A stretch of 64,000 bases of DNA, from positions 186,001 through 250,000 of the forward strand of contig JANQNW010000015.1 in the NCBI GenBank assembly GCA_028279375.1. Direction: 5' to 3'. The stretch comes from Phycisphaerales bacterium. GTDB lineage: Bacteria; Planctomycetota; Phycisphaerae; Phycisphaerales; UBA1924. Within the stretch, counting starts at the first letter, position 1. Every line of letters begins with the position of its first letter. The position numbers and the translations under genes are program-made. The notes under the pieces were generated by a model. That model was given only the letters and a program-made list of their open reading frames with translations, ran no database searches and was not told where the DNA came from. Below, in pieces: positions 26,505-36,303 of the stretch.

Positions 26505-29500
26505 AGGGGTCGCACGGGCCCCAGAACGAGATCAGTTCGGCGAGGTCTACGGCGCTGACCATGCCGTCGCCCGAGAGGTCGGCGGCGCAGGACCCGGCGC
26601 ACGGTCCCCAGAAGGACAGGAGTTCGGCGATATCGACGGCGCTGATGACGCCGTCGCCGGTGAGATCGGCGGGGCACGGCAGCTGCAGGTCGTTCTGTGT
26701 CACGCTGACAGCGCCGAGTTCACCTCGCAATGTCTGTCCACCGACGGCGATCAGATCGTCGTCGCCATCGCCATCGACGTCGCCCGCGGTGAGCAACTGC
26801 GGGACGCCCATGATCGACGGGTCCTCGGTGAGTGAGAAGGACACCTCGGAGAATGAATCCGGCGATGTGTTGTTGCGCAGGACTTTGACGACGCCTTCGC
26901 CGGCGGCGAGCACGGCGATGTCCGGGTCGCCATCGAGATCCCAGTCCACGGCGATGATGGACGTCGGCGTGTCGCCGATGGGAAGCTGCACGGCGGGCGC
27001 GAAGCTCGGCGCGCCGCCGGGCGGCGTCGTATTGAGCAGGACGGAGACTTCGCCGCTGAGTGAGCCGTCGGGCTGCATGACATTCGTCGAGTTGGCGACG
27101 GCGACGTCGATGCGGCCATCGCCGTTGAAGTCAGCGAATGCGGCTTCCTTCGGTCCTTGTCCGACGCCGAGCGCGGGCGCCGGGGTCAGGTTTCCTGAGC
27201 CGTCGTTGATGAGGAGGGAGAGGGTGTTGGAGCCGAAGTTGGATGCGAGGACATCGGCGTCCTTATCGCCATCGACATCGGATGGGCAGACGAACTCGGG
27301 CTCGTCGCCGGCGGCGAAGGACTGCGGCGCCCCGTAGCCACCTCCGGATGATGGGATGTAGGAGATCGTGTCGGAGGAGCCGGCGTTGGTGACGACGATG
27401 TCATCGACGCCTTCATTGTTGAGGTTCTCGACGGCGACACCGGTTGGCATGTCGCCGACGGGGATGTCGATGCCGATGGCGAACTGCGCGTCGCCGGTGC
27501 TCTGATTGAGGAGGAGCGTCACGTTGTCGGCGGCCTGGTTCGCGACGACGAGATCGAGGCCGGGGTTGTTGTCGAGATTGCCGGCGGCGATAGCGACGGG
27601 TTCGCGGCCCGGTGTGAGCGCGATCTGGACGGCAGGCGTGATGAAGCCCTGCCAGACATCGGCGATGGTTCCGGCGTTGCGGAAGATGATGACGGAGTCG
27701 GCGCTGGGGATGGCGAGCGCGAGATCGAGGCCGTTGACGCCGTCGAAGTCTCCGACGGCGGCGCTTGCGGGCAGTCCCTCGGGGACGGTTGTCTCTTCGG
27801 CGCTTCCGAAGTTCACCTCGCCGAGGTCTTCGACGCTGACGAAGACGGTGGCGGGGCCGCCGCGCGCGACGATGTTCTCACTGCGGACGATGAGTCCGAG
27901 ATTTCCGGGGAGAGCGGGAAGGAGGCTGACGCCGAATCTTCCTTCGATCGCGTCGGCGCCAAGGATGTTGAAGCGGTCGCCTTCGACAAGGGTGTTTGGA
28001 TCGAGGGCCGGGTCGAGGAGGAACTGGAAGCCGCCGCTGATTGAAGCGCTGCTTGCGGATGGTCCGCCGACGCTGAGCGCGGGTGTCTCTATCGGGAGCG
28101 ACGTCTGGTCGCGCTCGACGGAGAGGAGCGTGAATGGGGTCTGGGAGTAGCTTTCGTTCGGGAGTGTGAACGCGTCGGACTCGATGATGAGTTGCGAGCG
28201 GACGTCGGCGCCGGCGGCGGCGAAGAGTGTTGTCGCATTGCCGTCTGCAGCTGCGGCGAGGATGTCGCGGTCGCCATCGTTGTCGACGTCATCGACAGCT
28301 GCCGCAGCGGCGCCTTCGAAGGCGTCGTCGATGATGCGTTCGGTGAAGCTGGGCGCTGCGCCGCCGGTGCTTTCGTACCAGGCGAGGAGATCCGTGTCGG
28401 CGATGGTGGCGACGACATCGGTGTCTCCATCGCCATCGACATCCTTCGCGACGATATCCGACGCGCCGGGCGCTGTTGGATTGATCGCGCCCTGGATGGC
28501 GAACGTCGGCGGATCGCCGCCGAGGTTGCGCGACCAGGAGATGGCGCCGCCGTCGCTCTCGGCGTAGACGACATCGATCATGCCGTCGGCGTCGATGTCT
28601 CCAGCGGAAATCGATGATGGATTGTTGAGGCCACTGGCTATGGTCGAGGTGACTGTCGCGCCGCTGTAGGGGGTTGCGCCGCCGTCGTTTTCGAAGAAGA
28701 CGACGTCGTCGTCATTTGCTGAGCACGCGATGACATCGGGGACGCCGTCGGCGTTGAGATCGGCGACGATGACATCTTCGGTGAGCACGGAGCTGTCGAT
28801 CGCCGCTTGCTCCGTGAATCCGGAGGCGCTCATGGCGTCGGCCTTGTACCAGCGCACGCCGAGCAGGTCGGAGATGACGAGGTCGATGTCGGCGTCGTCG
28901 TCGATGAATCCGGCTGCGATGGCGCGCGGCTGCGTGAGCGAGTTCGTGATGGCGCGCTCGGTGAACGTGGCGGTGGCGTCGCCGTTGTTCTCATACCAGG
29001 CGACTTCGGGCGTGTTCTCGCCGACTGCGGCGATGTCTGGGTCGCCGTCGCCATCGAGATCCTGCGCGATGAGGGCGCGCACGTTGCCGAAGGCGCCGAC
29101 GAGGGCGGCGCTCGCGTACATTGGCGGTGAGCCGCCGAGGTTCTCGTACCAGTTGACCTCGCCTTCGCCGAAGAAGGCGACCACAGCGTCGAGATCGCCG
29201 TCGGCGTCGAAGTCTGCGGATGCGACGGAGCGCGGCTGGCTCTTTGATGTCGAGACAGTCACCTCGGTCTCGAAGCTTGGAGGCAGTCCGCCGAGGACGA
29301 GGGCGTCGGACTGGATCATGGCGCCCTGGCGCGCAAACGTCGCGCCGCCGAGGACGGCGCGATCAACGGATGTGATCATCGCCGAGGCGTTCTGCTCGAC
29401 ATCGAGGAGTCCGTCGGCGCCGAGGATAACGGCGCGGCCGAGGATGCCGGCCATCGCTGACGGCGAGACGGTGGTGTCGGCGTCGAGCAGGACGTCTTCG

Positions 29501-31083
29501 CCGGTGGCGGCGCTGAGCATGGCGCCATCGGTGAGGGTGTAGTCGCCGTCGCTCGGCTGATCGAACTTGCCTCGGCTTTCGAGGGTGACCTGCTTGCCGT
29601 CGTAGTCGATGGTTGGTTCGGCGTCGATGGCTTCTTCGGCGACGCGGATGACGTCGCTGCTCGAGGCGTCGTCGATGGCGTCGGCGATGCAGTTGTAGGT
29701 CTGGAGGGTGTTGAGGTTCTCGGCGGCGGGAACGCTGAGTCCGAACCAGGAGAGTTCGTCATCCTGGGATGAGCCGCTGAGGACGTCGAGGTCGTTGTCG
29801 TCATCGAGATCGGCGAGGAAGGCGGCGCGTGAAGAGAGCGCATATTCGGTGATGACATGAATGGGCGACGTGTCGTCGAGGACGCCGGTGTTTTCGAACC
29901 AGGCGACGGTGCCTTCATCGGAGGCGCCGGAGATTATGTCCGTGTCGCCGTCGCCGTCGATATCGGCGGCGGTGGCGAAGCGCGGATCGTCGAGGAAGCC
30001 CTCTGTTCCGACGTCGTTCATGACGGGGTCGATGGTGACGATATTCTCGGTGAACGCGGGCATGGCGGCGCCATCGTTGGCGTACCAGGCGATCTTGTCG
30101 TTCTCACTGGAGCAGACGAGGATGTCGAGCGCCATATCTGCGTTCAGATGGGCGAGTTCGACCCACACCGGCTCATCGAAGACCGCCGGCGTCATGGGCG
30201 CCGTCTCGAGCTGGAATGAGTTGAATGAGGGCGGCGTCATGCCATCGTTGAGGAAGATCCAGACGATGTTGTCGTCGCGAGCCGCGACCACGATATCGAT
30301 GAAGGTGTCGCCGTTGATGTCGCCGACATCGAGTGAGACAGGCGCGTCCACGACGGGATCTGCGATGCCGTTCGCTTTGCTCGGATCGCGCGCGATGTAG
30401 ATGGGGACGGGCCCGGGGTCGGGCGTCATATCCGTGAACTCGGGCGGGACGCCATTGACTGTTGGGAAGTAGCCGACGCTGCCATCGCGGCGGGAGCAGA
30501 AGACGACTTCCTTGTCGCCGTCGGCGTTGTCGATGTCGGCGAGGCGAACGACGCGCGGTGTGTCGGTGTTGCCCTGGACCTGATTCATGCCGGGATCGAG
30601 CGCGCGCGTGATGATGCGCTGGACGAAGCGGTCGTCCGGGAGTGGATCCGCGAGGTCGTCGGGGTTGTTCTCCCACCAGACGATTTTGTCGTCGCCTCGG
30701 GATACGGCGAAGATATCCATGTCGCCGTCGTTGTCGTTGTCATCGGCGATGACCCATGTGGCGGATTCGGCGACGATGCCAGCGCCGGGATTGGTGAGTG
30801 CGTACTCCTGGAATGTCGGTGGGGCGCCGCCGAGGTTGCGATACCAGACGATCTCGTCGGAGGTGATCCAGGCGGTGATGACATCAATGCGCATGTCGCC
30901 GTCGAGATCGGCGGCCCAGATGGCGTTGGGACCGTCGCCGACCTGGGCGGTCGTGTTCGGTCCGGGATCGATCGGGTTCTCCGGGAATGGCTGCGTCGAT
31001 CCCGCAAGCGCAACTGGCGCGGCGAGCAGGGCGGCGCAGATCGCAGGGCGGCTCAGATCAAACTTCGAATAACGACTCAGCAT
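26503..31083 (-). CDS. Giant FG-GAP/VCBS repeat protein with EF-hand WGPC tail
   Basis: 1526 residues. A signal peptide lies near residues 12-27 (ending ALAG). Most of the protein consists of FG-GAP/VCBS propeller blades with calcium-binding loops such as DIDGDGDTDI, DLNADGVPDV and DVDGDGDDDL, each followed by a hydrophobic strand and a W-Y/F-N or V-L-L-N strand. They fall in at least three arrays; a non-repeat region around 430-580 (NCIADAIDDASSS...) may be a short parallel-beta or beta-helix insertion. The C-terminus carries two EF-hand repeats, CPADLTGDGVISAVDIAELL...WGPC and CAADLSGDGMVSAVDLAELI...WGPC. It is a secreted or surface protein, probably a calcium-stabilised adhesin-like structure. 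No catalytic motif seen. Confidence 0.9.
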   Translation of the reverse strand: MLSRYSKFDLSRPAICAALLAAPVALAGSTQPFPENPIDPGPNTTAQVGDGPNAIWAADLDGDMRIDVITAWITSDEIVWYRNLGGAPPTFQEYALTNPGAGIVAESATWVIADDNDNDGDMDIFAVSRGDDKIVWWENNPDDLADPLPDDRFVQRIITRALDPGMNQVQGNTDTPRVVRLADIDNADGDKEVVFCSRRDGSVGYFPTVNGVPPEFTDMTPDPGPVPIYIARDPSKANGIADPVVDAPVSLDVGDINGDTFIDIVVAARDDNIVWIFLNDGMTPPSFNSFQLETAPMTPAVFDEPVWVELAHLNADMALDILVCSSENDKIAWYANDGAAMPAFTENIVTIDPVMNDVGTEGFLDDPRFATAADIDGDGDTDIISGASDEGTVAWFENTGVLDDTSPIHVITEYALSSRAAFLADLDDDNDLDVLSGSSQDDELSWFGLSVPAAENLNTLQTYNCIADAIDDASSSDVIRVAEEAIDAEPTIDYDGKQVTLESRGKFDQPSDGDYTLTDGAMLSAATGEDVLLDADTTVSPSAMAGILGRAVILGADGLLDVEQNASAMITSVDRAVLGGATFARQGAMIQSDALVLGGLPPSFETEVTVSTSKSQPRSVASADFDADGDLDAVVAFFGEGEVNWYENLGGSPPMYASAALVGAFGNVRALIAQDLDGDGDPDIAAVGENTPEVAWYENNGDATATFTERAITNSLTQPRAIAAGFIDDDADIDLVISDLLGVRWYKADAMSASGFTEQAAIDSSVLTEDVIVADLNADGVPDVIACSANDDDVVFFENDGGATPYSGATVTSTIASGLNNPSSISAGDIDADGMIDVVYAESDGGAISWSRNLGGDPPTFAIQGAINPTAPGASDIVAKDVDGDGDTDVVATIADTDLLAWYESTGGAAPSFTERIIDDAFEGAAAAAVDDVDNDGDRDILAAAADGNATTLFAAAGADVRSQLIIESDAFTLPNESYSQTPFTLLSVERDQTSLPIETPALSVGGPSASSASISGGFQFLLDPALDPNTLVEGDRFNILGADAIEGRFGVSLLPALPGNLGLIVRSENIVARGGPATVFVSVEDLGEVNFGSAEETTVPEGLPASAAVGDFDGVNGLDLALAIPSADSVIIFRNAGTIADVWQGFITPAVQIALTPGREPVAIAAGNLDNNPGLDLVVANQAADNVTLLLNQSTGDAQFAIGIDIPVGDMPTGVAVENLNNEGVDDIVVTNAGSSDTISYIPSSGGGYGAPQSFAAGDEPEFVCPSDVDGDKDADVLASNFGSNTLSLLINDGSGNLTPAPALGVGQGPKEAAFADFNGDGRIDVAVANSTNVMQPDGSLSGEVSVLLNTTPPGGAPSFAPAVQLPIGDTPTSIIAVDWDLDGDPDIAVLAAGEGVVKVLRNNTSPDSFSEVSFSLTEDPSIMGVPQLLTAGDVDGDGDDDLIAVGGQTLRGELGAVSVTQNDLQLPCPADLTGDGVISAVDIAELLSFWGPCAGSCAADLSGDGMVSAVDLAELISFWGPCDP

Positions 31084-31338
31084 GTCGAAGACCTCATCTC
31101 AGGATGCGCCGCCGTCATGGATTGACGCCCTGACATGGGACGCGCAAATGGCCAGCAGACTGCGCATTTCCTAAGGACTTTCTCCCGGGTGGCCATGCTA
31201 TCCGAGGGGTATGTGCGGGCGTAGCGCAATCCTCGCGTGGTGTCTGAAATTCGCTCGACGGAAGCGGGCGCAGGCGGCGAGAGACCCGATTCGGCGCGGC
31301 TTCGTCCGAAAAGCAGGCGTTGCTCTTTGAGGCGCTCG

Positions 31339-33741
31339 TTATCCGGAAAGACGCTCGGCGAGGGCTTCGAGGCGCGTGTCCTGCGGCGCGAGTGTCACGG
31401 CGCGCTGGAGGATGTTCGAGATGGCCTGCGATTCGCTGGAGGCTCGGTTCGGATCTTCGAGCTTCGAGGCGACCATGGCCCTGGCGCTGAGCACGTTGCG
31501 CAGGTCCTTGCTGGCCTGGACGTTGGTCGGATCGAGTTCGAAGCGCGTGACTGCGAACTCCGAGGCGCGCTGGAAGTCGTCGAGCGCGTCCACGACTCGA
31601 TCGAGGAAGTACAGGCTCTGCCCCCGGAAGTAGAGGGCCCACATCAGCTCGCGCTTCGCCTCGTCTTCATGCTCCGGGGCGCCTGCGGCAAGTTCGGTGC
31701 GGAGGCGTACGGCTTCTGCGTTGAGTTCCAGGGCGCGGTCGTACTGTTTCTGGTTCGACGCGACTGCTGCGAGGCGCAGAGCAATGACGCAGACGTCATC
31801 CTTTGCGTCACGATCGTCCGGACTGCGCGTGAGACGCGTCCGCCGGATCGTCTCGGACTCCTCGTAGGAGGCGCGCGCCTCATCGACTTCGCCGCGTTTG
31901 AACTGCGCAGCGCCAACGACGGCGAGACTCCAGGCGACCTTGCGCTCGGCGTCGTCTGATCCGGGCGCCGCCTTGAGGATCGCGCGCCGGACCGCCAGCG
32001 ACTCCTCGCCGATCGAGAGCGCCTCGTCGAGCTCATCGCGATCGCGATGGACCTCCGAGAGGCGCGCCAGCGCGGAGGCGAGCGCTTCGTGATCCTTGGA
32101 TGTGCTTTTCGTCGAGCGGACGATCGAGCGGCGGAGTTCGACGGCGCGTGCGAGATCGTCTTCGGCGCCCTGGCCATCTCCGAGATTGCCCGTGCGCGAG
32201 CGCCCGGCGAGGTCGCCCATGCGCTCGTACATCTCCGCGATCTCGCGTTCGAGTTCCGGACGGTCTTCGGCGAGACGTTCGAGATCAGCGAGATAGACGC
32301 CTGCGGCGTCGATGATTGATCTGCGCGCATCGGTGGCGCCGTCGAGACGCACGACGGACTCGTGCACGTCGCCGAGAAGCGCGCGGGCGATCGTGCGTCC
32401 GGCTTCGTCGCGGGCTTCTGCGCGATCGCGGGCGGCGATGGCGAGACGCGCCTGCCAGGTAGTGCCGATGACGCCGGCCGTCAGGGCGAGACCGATGATG
32501 GCGACGGACGCGACGAGCCCGCGATGGCGGCGCGTGAACTTGCGCGTGCGATAGACGATGCTGGGCGGGCTTGCGAGGACGGGTTCGTGGCGCAGGTGAC
32601 GATTGATGTCGTCCGCGAGTTCGGTGGCGGTTGCGTAGCGCCGGGCGCGATCCTTTTCCAAGGCGCGCATGGCGATCCAGTCGAGATCGCCCTGAAGCTG
32701 TCGCGAGAGGATGGTCGTATCGACGCGGCGCGCGCTTGCGATGTCGCCGGAGCGATCGCCGAGACTGCTCAATCGCGTGCTGGGTTTCTGCGGCTCTTCC
32801 TCGCGAATGATGCGCTGGATTTCGAAGAGCGCGGCTTCACGCAGGGTGCGCGAGTCGAAGGGCAGGGATCCGGTCAGGAGTTCGTACAGGACGACGCCGA
32901 GGGAGTAGATGTCGCTGCGCGTGTCGATGTCCTGCGAGGTCATCTCCGCCTGCTCGGGGCTCATGTACTCGGGCGTGCCGATGAGCTGGCCCTGCTGCGT
33001 GAAGAGCGTGCGGGCGGTGAGCGTGGCGGCGGTGGCCTTGGCGACGCCGAAGTCGATGACGACGGGGCGCGGCGCTTTGCCGCTGGCCGTGACGAGGATG
33101 TTGGAGGGCTTGAGGTCGCGGTGGATGACGCCCTTCTGGTGGGCGTGCTGCACGGCGTCGCAGACCTGCGTGAAGAGGGCGAGGCGCTCTTCGACATCGA
33201 GCTTGTTGAGATCGCAATACTGCGTCAGGGGCACGCCGCGGACGTGCTCCATGACGAAGTAGGGACGGCCTTCTTCGGAGATGCCGGCGTCGAAGACCTT
33301 GGCGATGCCGGGATGGTCCATCCAGGCGAGCGCCTGGCGTTCGGCTTCGAAGCGCGCGAGGACTTCCTTGGAGTCCATGCCGAGCTTGATGATCTTGATG
33401 GCGACGCGGCGCTTGACGGGCTCGGTCTGCTCGCAGAGGTAGACGACGCCCATGCCGCCTTCGCCGAGCGTTTCCAGCACGCGATAGGGGCCGATTTTCT
33501 CCGGCGGCTTCTCGAAGTCCTTGAGCTTCTGCGCCAGTTGCTGGCCGATATCAGGCGCGGGCGGCTCGAGGAAGCTCATCGTCGCCATGTCGTTGTGCTC
33601 GAGGAGCGCTTCGACTTCGCGCCGGAGTTCGTCGTCGCCTTCGCATTCCTTATCAAGGAGCGCCTTGCGCTCGTCGGGCGAGAGCTTCATCGCCTGCTCG
33701 AAGAGCGCGCGGATTTTCTGATGGCGCTCGTTGTCGTTCAT
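31339..33741 (-). CDS. Ser/Thr protein kinase with TPR tail
   Basis: 800 residues. A short helical N-terminus (RIRALFEQAMKLSPDERKALLD) typical of this sigma-linked kinase class precedes the kinase domain (~84-370): GEGGMGVVYL, K116, HRDLKPSN (D209), DFG (230-232), TPEYMSPEQAEM. The linker ends in PPSIVYRTRKFTRRHRG and one membrane helix (~408-427). The C-terminal half is extracytoplasmic and full of TPR-like helices (e.g. ALASALARLSEVHRDRDELD, EALSIGEESLAVRRAIL). Start and sigma-factor stop overlap by 4 nt (ATGA), so the two are co-translated. Likely it phosphorylates or controls the partner sigma factor in response to an envelope signal; this is inference. Confidence 0.93.
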   Translation of the reverse strand: MNDNERHQKIRALFEQAMKLSPDERKALLDKECEGDDELRREVEALLEHNDMATMSFLEPPAPDIGQQLAQKLKDFEKPPEKIGPYRVLETLGEGGMGVVYLCEQTEPVKRRVAIKIIKLGMDSKEVLARFEAERQALAWMDHPGIAKVFDAGISEEGRPYFVMEHVRGVPLTQYCDLNKLDVEERLALFTQVCDAVQHAHQKGVIHRDLKPSNILVTASGKAPRPVVIDFGVAKATAATLTARTLFTQQGQLIGTPEYMSPEQAEMTSQDIDTRSDIYSLGVVLYELLTGSLPFDSRTLREAALFEIQRIIREEEPQKPSTRLSSLGDRSGDIASARRVDTTILSRQLQGDLDWIAMRALEKDRARRYATATELADDINRHLRHEPVLASPPSIVYRTRKFTRRHRGLVASVAIIGLALTAGVIGTTWQARLAIAARDRAEARDEAGRTIARALLGDVHESVVRLDGATDARRSIIDAAGVYLADLERLAEDRPELEREIAEMYERMGDLAGRSRTGNLGDGQGAEDDLARAVELRRSIVRSTKSTSKDHEALASALARLSEVHRDRDELDEALSIGEESLAVRRAILKAAPGSDDAERKVAWSLAVVGAAQFKRGEVDEARASYEESETIRRTRLTRSPDDRDAKDDVCVIALRLAAVASNQKQYDRALELNAEAVRLRTELAAGAPEHEDEAKRELMWALYFRGQSLYFLDRVVDALDDFQRASEFAVTRFELDPTNVQASKDLRNVLSARAMVASKLEDPNRASSESQAISNILQRAVTLAPQDTRLEALAERLSG

Positions 33742-34334
33742 GACTCGTCGTCCTCGTCGGGGAGGTCTTCAGCGAGTTCCCGGTGGAGCCAGGCGCGGGC
33801 CATGCTCCAGTCCACATCGGCGGTGCGCTTGGAGACGCCCATGATGCGTGCGGCTTCGGCGACGCTCAGGCCGCCGAAGAAGCGCAGCTCGACGAGGCGG
33901 CTCTGGCGTTCGTCGAGCGCGGCGAGTTTTTCCAGTGCTTCGTCGAGAGCGAGCAGGTCGAGCTCATCGAGCTTGTCGAAGCTGACGCCCATGGCGCCGT
34001 CGAGGGGGAGCTTGCGGGCGTCGCCGCCGCGCTTGAGGGATTTTTTCTTGCGCGCGTGGTCGATGAGCACGCGGCGCATGGCGCGTGCGGCGACGGCGAC
34101 GAAATGGTCTTTTCCGCGCCAATCGACGCGGTCGTGGTCGATCATGCGCTCATACAACTCGTGGACCAGCGCGGTCGGCTGGAGGGTGTGATCGGGTCGT
34201 TCGCGTCGAAGGGCGCGCGAGGCGACGACACGAAGCTCGTCGTAGACGAGTTCGAAGAGGTCAGCCGCGGCCAGCTTGTCGCCATCGACGGCGCCAGAGA
34301 GCGTGGTCGTGGGGTCGCCGTTGTCCTCCGGCAT
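33738..34334 (-). CDS. ECF-like RNA polymerase sigma factor paired with kinase
   Basis: 198 residues from ATG 34334 (GTGGAG upstream). Region 2: LFELVYDELRVVASRALRRERPDHTLQPTALVHELYERM, then FVAVAARAMRRVLIDHARKKKSLKRGG. Region 4: LAALDERQSRLVELRFFGGLSVAEAARIMGVSKRTADVDWSMARAWLHREL. The HTLQPTALVHE and R-FFGGLS.eEaA motifs are hallmarks of the ECF-like sigma family (TIGR02999) of planctomycetes and acidobacteria, which sits beside a Ser/Thr kinase and lacks a classical anti-sigma factor. It overlaps the kinase start by 4 nt. The target genes are unknown; the four secreted-protein genes next door are candidates. Confidence 0.93.
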   Translation of the reverse strand: MPEDNGDPTTTLSGAVDGDKLAAADLFELVYDELRVVASRALRRERPDHTLQPTALVHELYERMIDHDRVDWRGKDHFVAVAARAMRRVLIDHARKKKSLKRGGDARKLPLDGAMGVSFDKLDELDLLALDEALEKLAALDERQSRLVELRFFGGLSVAEAARIMGVSKRTADVDWSMARAWLHRELAEDLPDEDDES

Positions 34335-34774
34335 GGTGGGGGCTCCACGTCGGCGCTTGGGAAAGAGTGAACGAACGTGAAGTGTATCGCGGCGCCGGCA
34401 TAGAGAGGCTTCCGAATCGGCTGGCGGGGATGCGCCGTGATGGACAGATTCGAGTTTGATGCGTTGGTTCCCATCTCCGGGCTTTCTGCGCGTGTTCTTT
34501 TCAGACGTGCGCATGGATGCGCCTGCCTCGGACGCGAGCGGGTCGAAGAAAGCGGGGGCGCCGGGGCGTCTCCCCGAAAAGCGCCCCGGCGTCCCGCTGG
34601 ATCAGGCGCCCGCGAACAAAGGCGGTCGCCTCACTGTCCCCTGAGAGGAGAGGCGTAAGCGGGGGGCGGGGTGCGCAGTGAGATTGGAGATGAGGGGGAG
34701 GAGATCGGGCCCGGTGGGACAGGCGCTAACAGCGCAGCTCTTCGATCACGCGCGTATCAATCCAACAGATGACT
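34335..34774. other. 440-nt intergenic region before the sigma factor gene
   Basis: No convincing gene. It holds a TACACT (34381-34386 on the minus strand), about 40 nt before the sigma-factor start and a possible -10, and a strong hairpin at 34555-34595. Short Arg-rich frames here have no recognisable start or homology and are treated as noise. Confidence 0.6.
34555..34595 (-). terminator. GC-rich hairpin, probable terminator
   Basis: Perfect 10-bp stem CGCCGGGGCG (34559-34568) / CGCCCCGGCG (34582-34591), extended outward by a G-T and three G-C pairs, with a 13-nt loop. On the minus strand it is followed by GCTTTCTTC. It lies 180 nt after the stop of the EF-hand protein gene at 34775 and could end that transcript before the sigma gene. 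Confidence 0.5.
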
Positions 34775-35467
34775 TCAGGTCGGGCACGGGTCCCAGCGGC
34801 CGAGGAGGTCCGCGAGATCGCCGGCGCCGACGTCGCCGCTGCCGTCGAGGTCATAGGTTGGATCGGCTGAACCCCAGTTGCCAAGGAGTGTGGCGAGATC
34901 TGTGGCGCCGACCATGCCGTCGGCGTTGAAGTCGCCGGGGCAGTTCGCTCCTTCGAGGATGACAACAAGTGCGGCGTCGACTCCATCGAGGCCCTGGCCG
35001 CCGTGCGAGACGCCGGAGCCGTAGATGAATCCGGGCGTCGCGATCGATGAGCTGTTCGCAATCTCGTCACCCGCTTGCCATCCGATGTATCCAGTGTGAA
35101 TCCCTGTGATGATGAGTTGGGTCGTCGGCTCAACGACATACTCATAGATGGTATTCACTGAAACGAGGACTCCATCCGGCTCTTCGGGCGTGACATCGTT
35201 CGGATTCGTGGTGTTGTAGAGGTTCAGGTTGACGATGTAGAACGCGCCAGTGGGATTTGAGAAGGGGAAGTCCGGGTTGAAGTCCGCCTGAATCTCGAAC
35301 TCTCCGGTTGTATTGTCGATCGTCAGGCTCATGCCAGTGAGATCGATCGTTCCGTTGGTGTGGTCCAGTGCCGGGTCGGTCCACGAGAGTTCGAGCGTCG
35401 CGGCGTGTGCGCTTGTGGCGGCGAGCAACACGAGGGCGCACGCTGAGTTGATGAGTCGGTGTGACAT
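34775..35467 (-). CDS. Secreted protein with EF-hand (dockerin-like) tail
   Basis: 230 residues from ATG 35467 (AAGGA 7 nt upstream; a second ATG lies 3 nt before). Signal peptide to about ATSAHA. The mature part is a compact beta domain (LELSWTDPALDHTNGTIDLTG, FEIQADFNPDFPFSNPTGAFYIVNLNLY) of unknown family. The C-terminus has NCPGDFNADGMVGATDLATLLGNWGSA followed by YDLDGSGDVGAGDLADLLGRWDPC, two EF-hand repeats bracketed by two cysteines. It is exported. It is upstream of the sigma-kinase pair and downstream of three sorting-tag proteins on the same strand. Confidence 0.8.
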   Translation of the reverse strand: MSHRLINSACALVLLAATSAHAATLELSWTDPALDHTNGTIDLTGMSLTIDNTTGEFEIQADFNPDFPFSNPTGAFYIVNLNLYNTTNPNDVTPEEPDGVLVSVNTIYEYVVEPTTQLIITGIHTGYIGWQAGDEIANSSSIATPGFIYGSGVSHGGQGLDGVDAALVVILEGANCPGDFNADGMVGATDLATLLGNWGSADPTYDLDGSGDVGAGDLADLLGRWDPCPT

Positions 35468-35514
35468 CATTCGATTCCTTGTGTGTATCTGTTTCTGGAT
35501 GAGGATCATTCGTC

Positions 35515-36219
35515 TCAGCGCTTGCGGCGCATGGCGATGATTCCGCTGAGGCCGAGCAGGGTGGCCGCGCCGGGCGCGGGGACGACCTCTCTCACGACGA
35601 AGCTGGAAATGGAGGGGTCAACGAAGGAGTAGATGTCGTTGTCGTGCGTGCTGAAGGTGCAGATGAGCTGAATCGGACTGTCGCCGTAGTAATCACCTGG
35701 GTCTGATGGCAGAGGCGACGTGATATGGGGCATCGCACTGATGCCCGGCGAGAAGATGCCAAACGACCCGCCGGAGAATGCGGCGGGCATCGTCCAGTTC
35801 GAGTTGATCCAAGACATGGAGGTATCGCCAGACCCCGCATTGAGACTTGTCGCGAGGCCGTTGCCATTACCCGGAACTGCCGGGGTGCTCGGTGTGAAGC
35901 TGACACCTGTGGCGTTCGAATCGAAATCGAGAAATGATCCGGCGACGACAGCTTCGAATGACGTGTACTCCCAGTCGCGATTGCTCACGCCGTCACTGGA
36001 TAAGGGAGGCAAACTGGTATCCCAGGTCACGCTGCCACTCATCGTGACGTGCGCGGGGAGATCCCCGAACTGCCCGGTGCTGAACTCGGTTCCGCTGACA
36101 TGGTCGAAGGTCACGAAGAAGTCAAGCTGGAGCATTGCGGCGTTTGCCTCGGCGGCGATGGCGAAGCTGCAGTACAAGAGTGTGAGCGTTGCGGTCGTTT
36201 TTATTCTGTTCTGAAGCAT
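35515..36219 (-). CDS. Secreted protein with C-terminal sorting tag (copy A)
   Basis: 234 residues from ATG 36219 (AAGGAAG upstream). Signal peptide, then MLQLDFFVTFDHVSG..., SGSVTWDTSLPPL, NRDWEYTSFEAVVAGSF and the block SPLPSDPGDYYGDSP, all shared with the next two genes. The end is VVPAPGAATLLGLSGIIAMRRKR: a Pro-rich motif, a hydrophobic helix and a basic tail, as in PEP-CTERM-type tags. The tag predicts processing by an exosortase-like enzyme, which is not encoded in this window. No enzymatic motif. Confidence 0.82.
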   Translation of the reverse strand: MLQNRIKTTATLTLLYCSFAIAAEANAAMLQLDFFVTFDHVSGTEFSTGQFGDLPAHVTMSGSVTWDTSLPPLSSDGVSNRDWEYTSFEAVVAGSFLDFDSNATGVSFTPSTPAVPGNGNGLATSLNAGSGDTSMSWINSNWTMPAAFSGGSFGIFSPGISAMPHITSPLPSDPGDYYGDSPIQLICTFSTHDNDIYSFVDPSISSFVVREVVPAPGAATLLGLSGIIAMRRKR

Positions 36220-36303
36220 GTTGTCTTCCTTTTCTCTCTTTGTGTTCAGAACTCGCGGACGAATGTCATCTCGATGCGCGGTGCGCACAGAGAAGGCGCC
36301 GCA

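Noticed and set aside
26503..31083. Possible CRISPR or tandem DNA repeat
   Set aside because: The periodic GACGGCGA-like bases come from calcium-loop codons of FG-GAP blades; spacing and sequence vary, with no exact direct repeats.
32362..34191. 609-residue plus-strand frame opposite the sigma-kinase pair
   Set aside because: Antisense to two genes with clear families; Gly/Asp/Val-rich translation without domain features.
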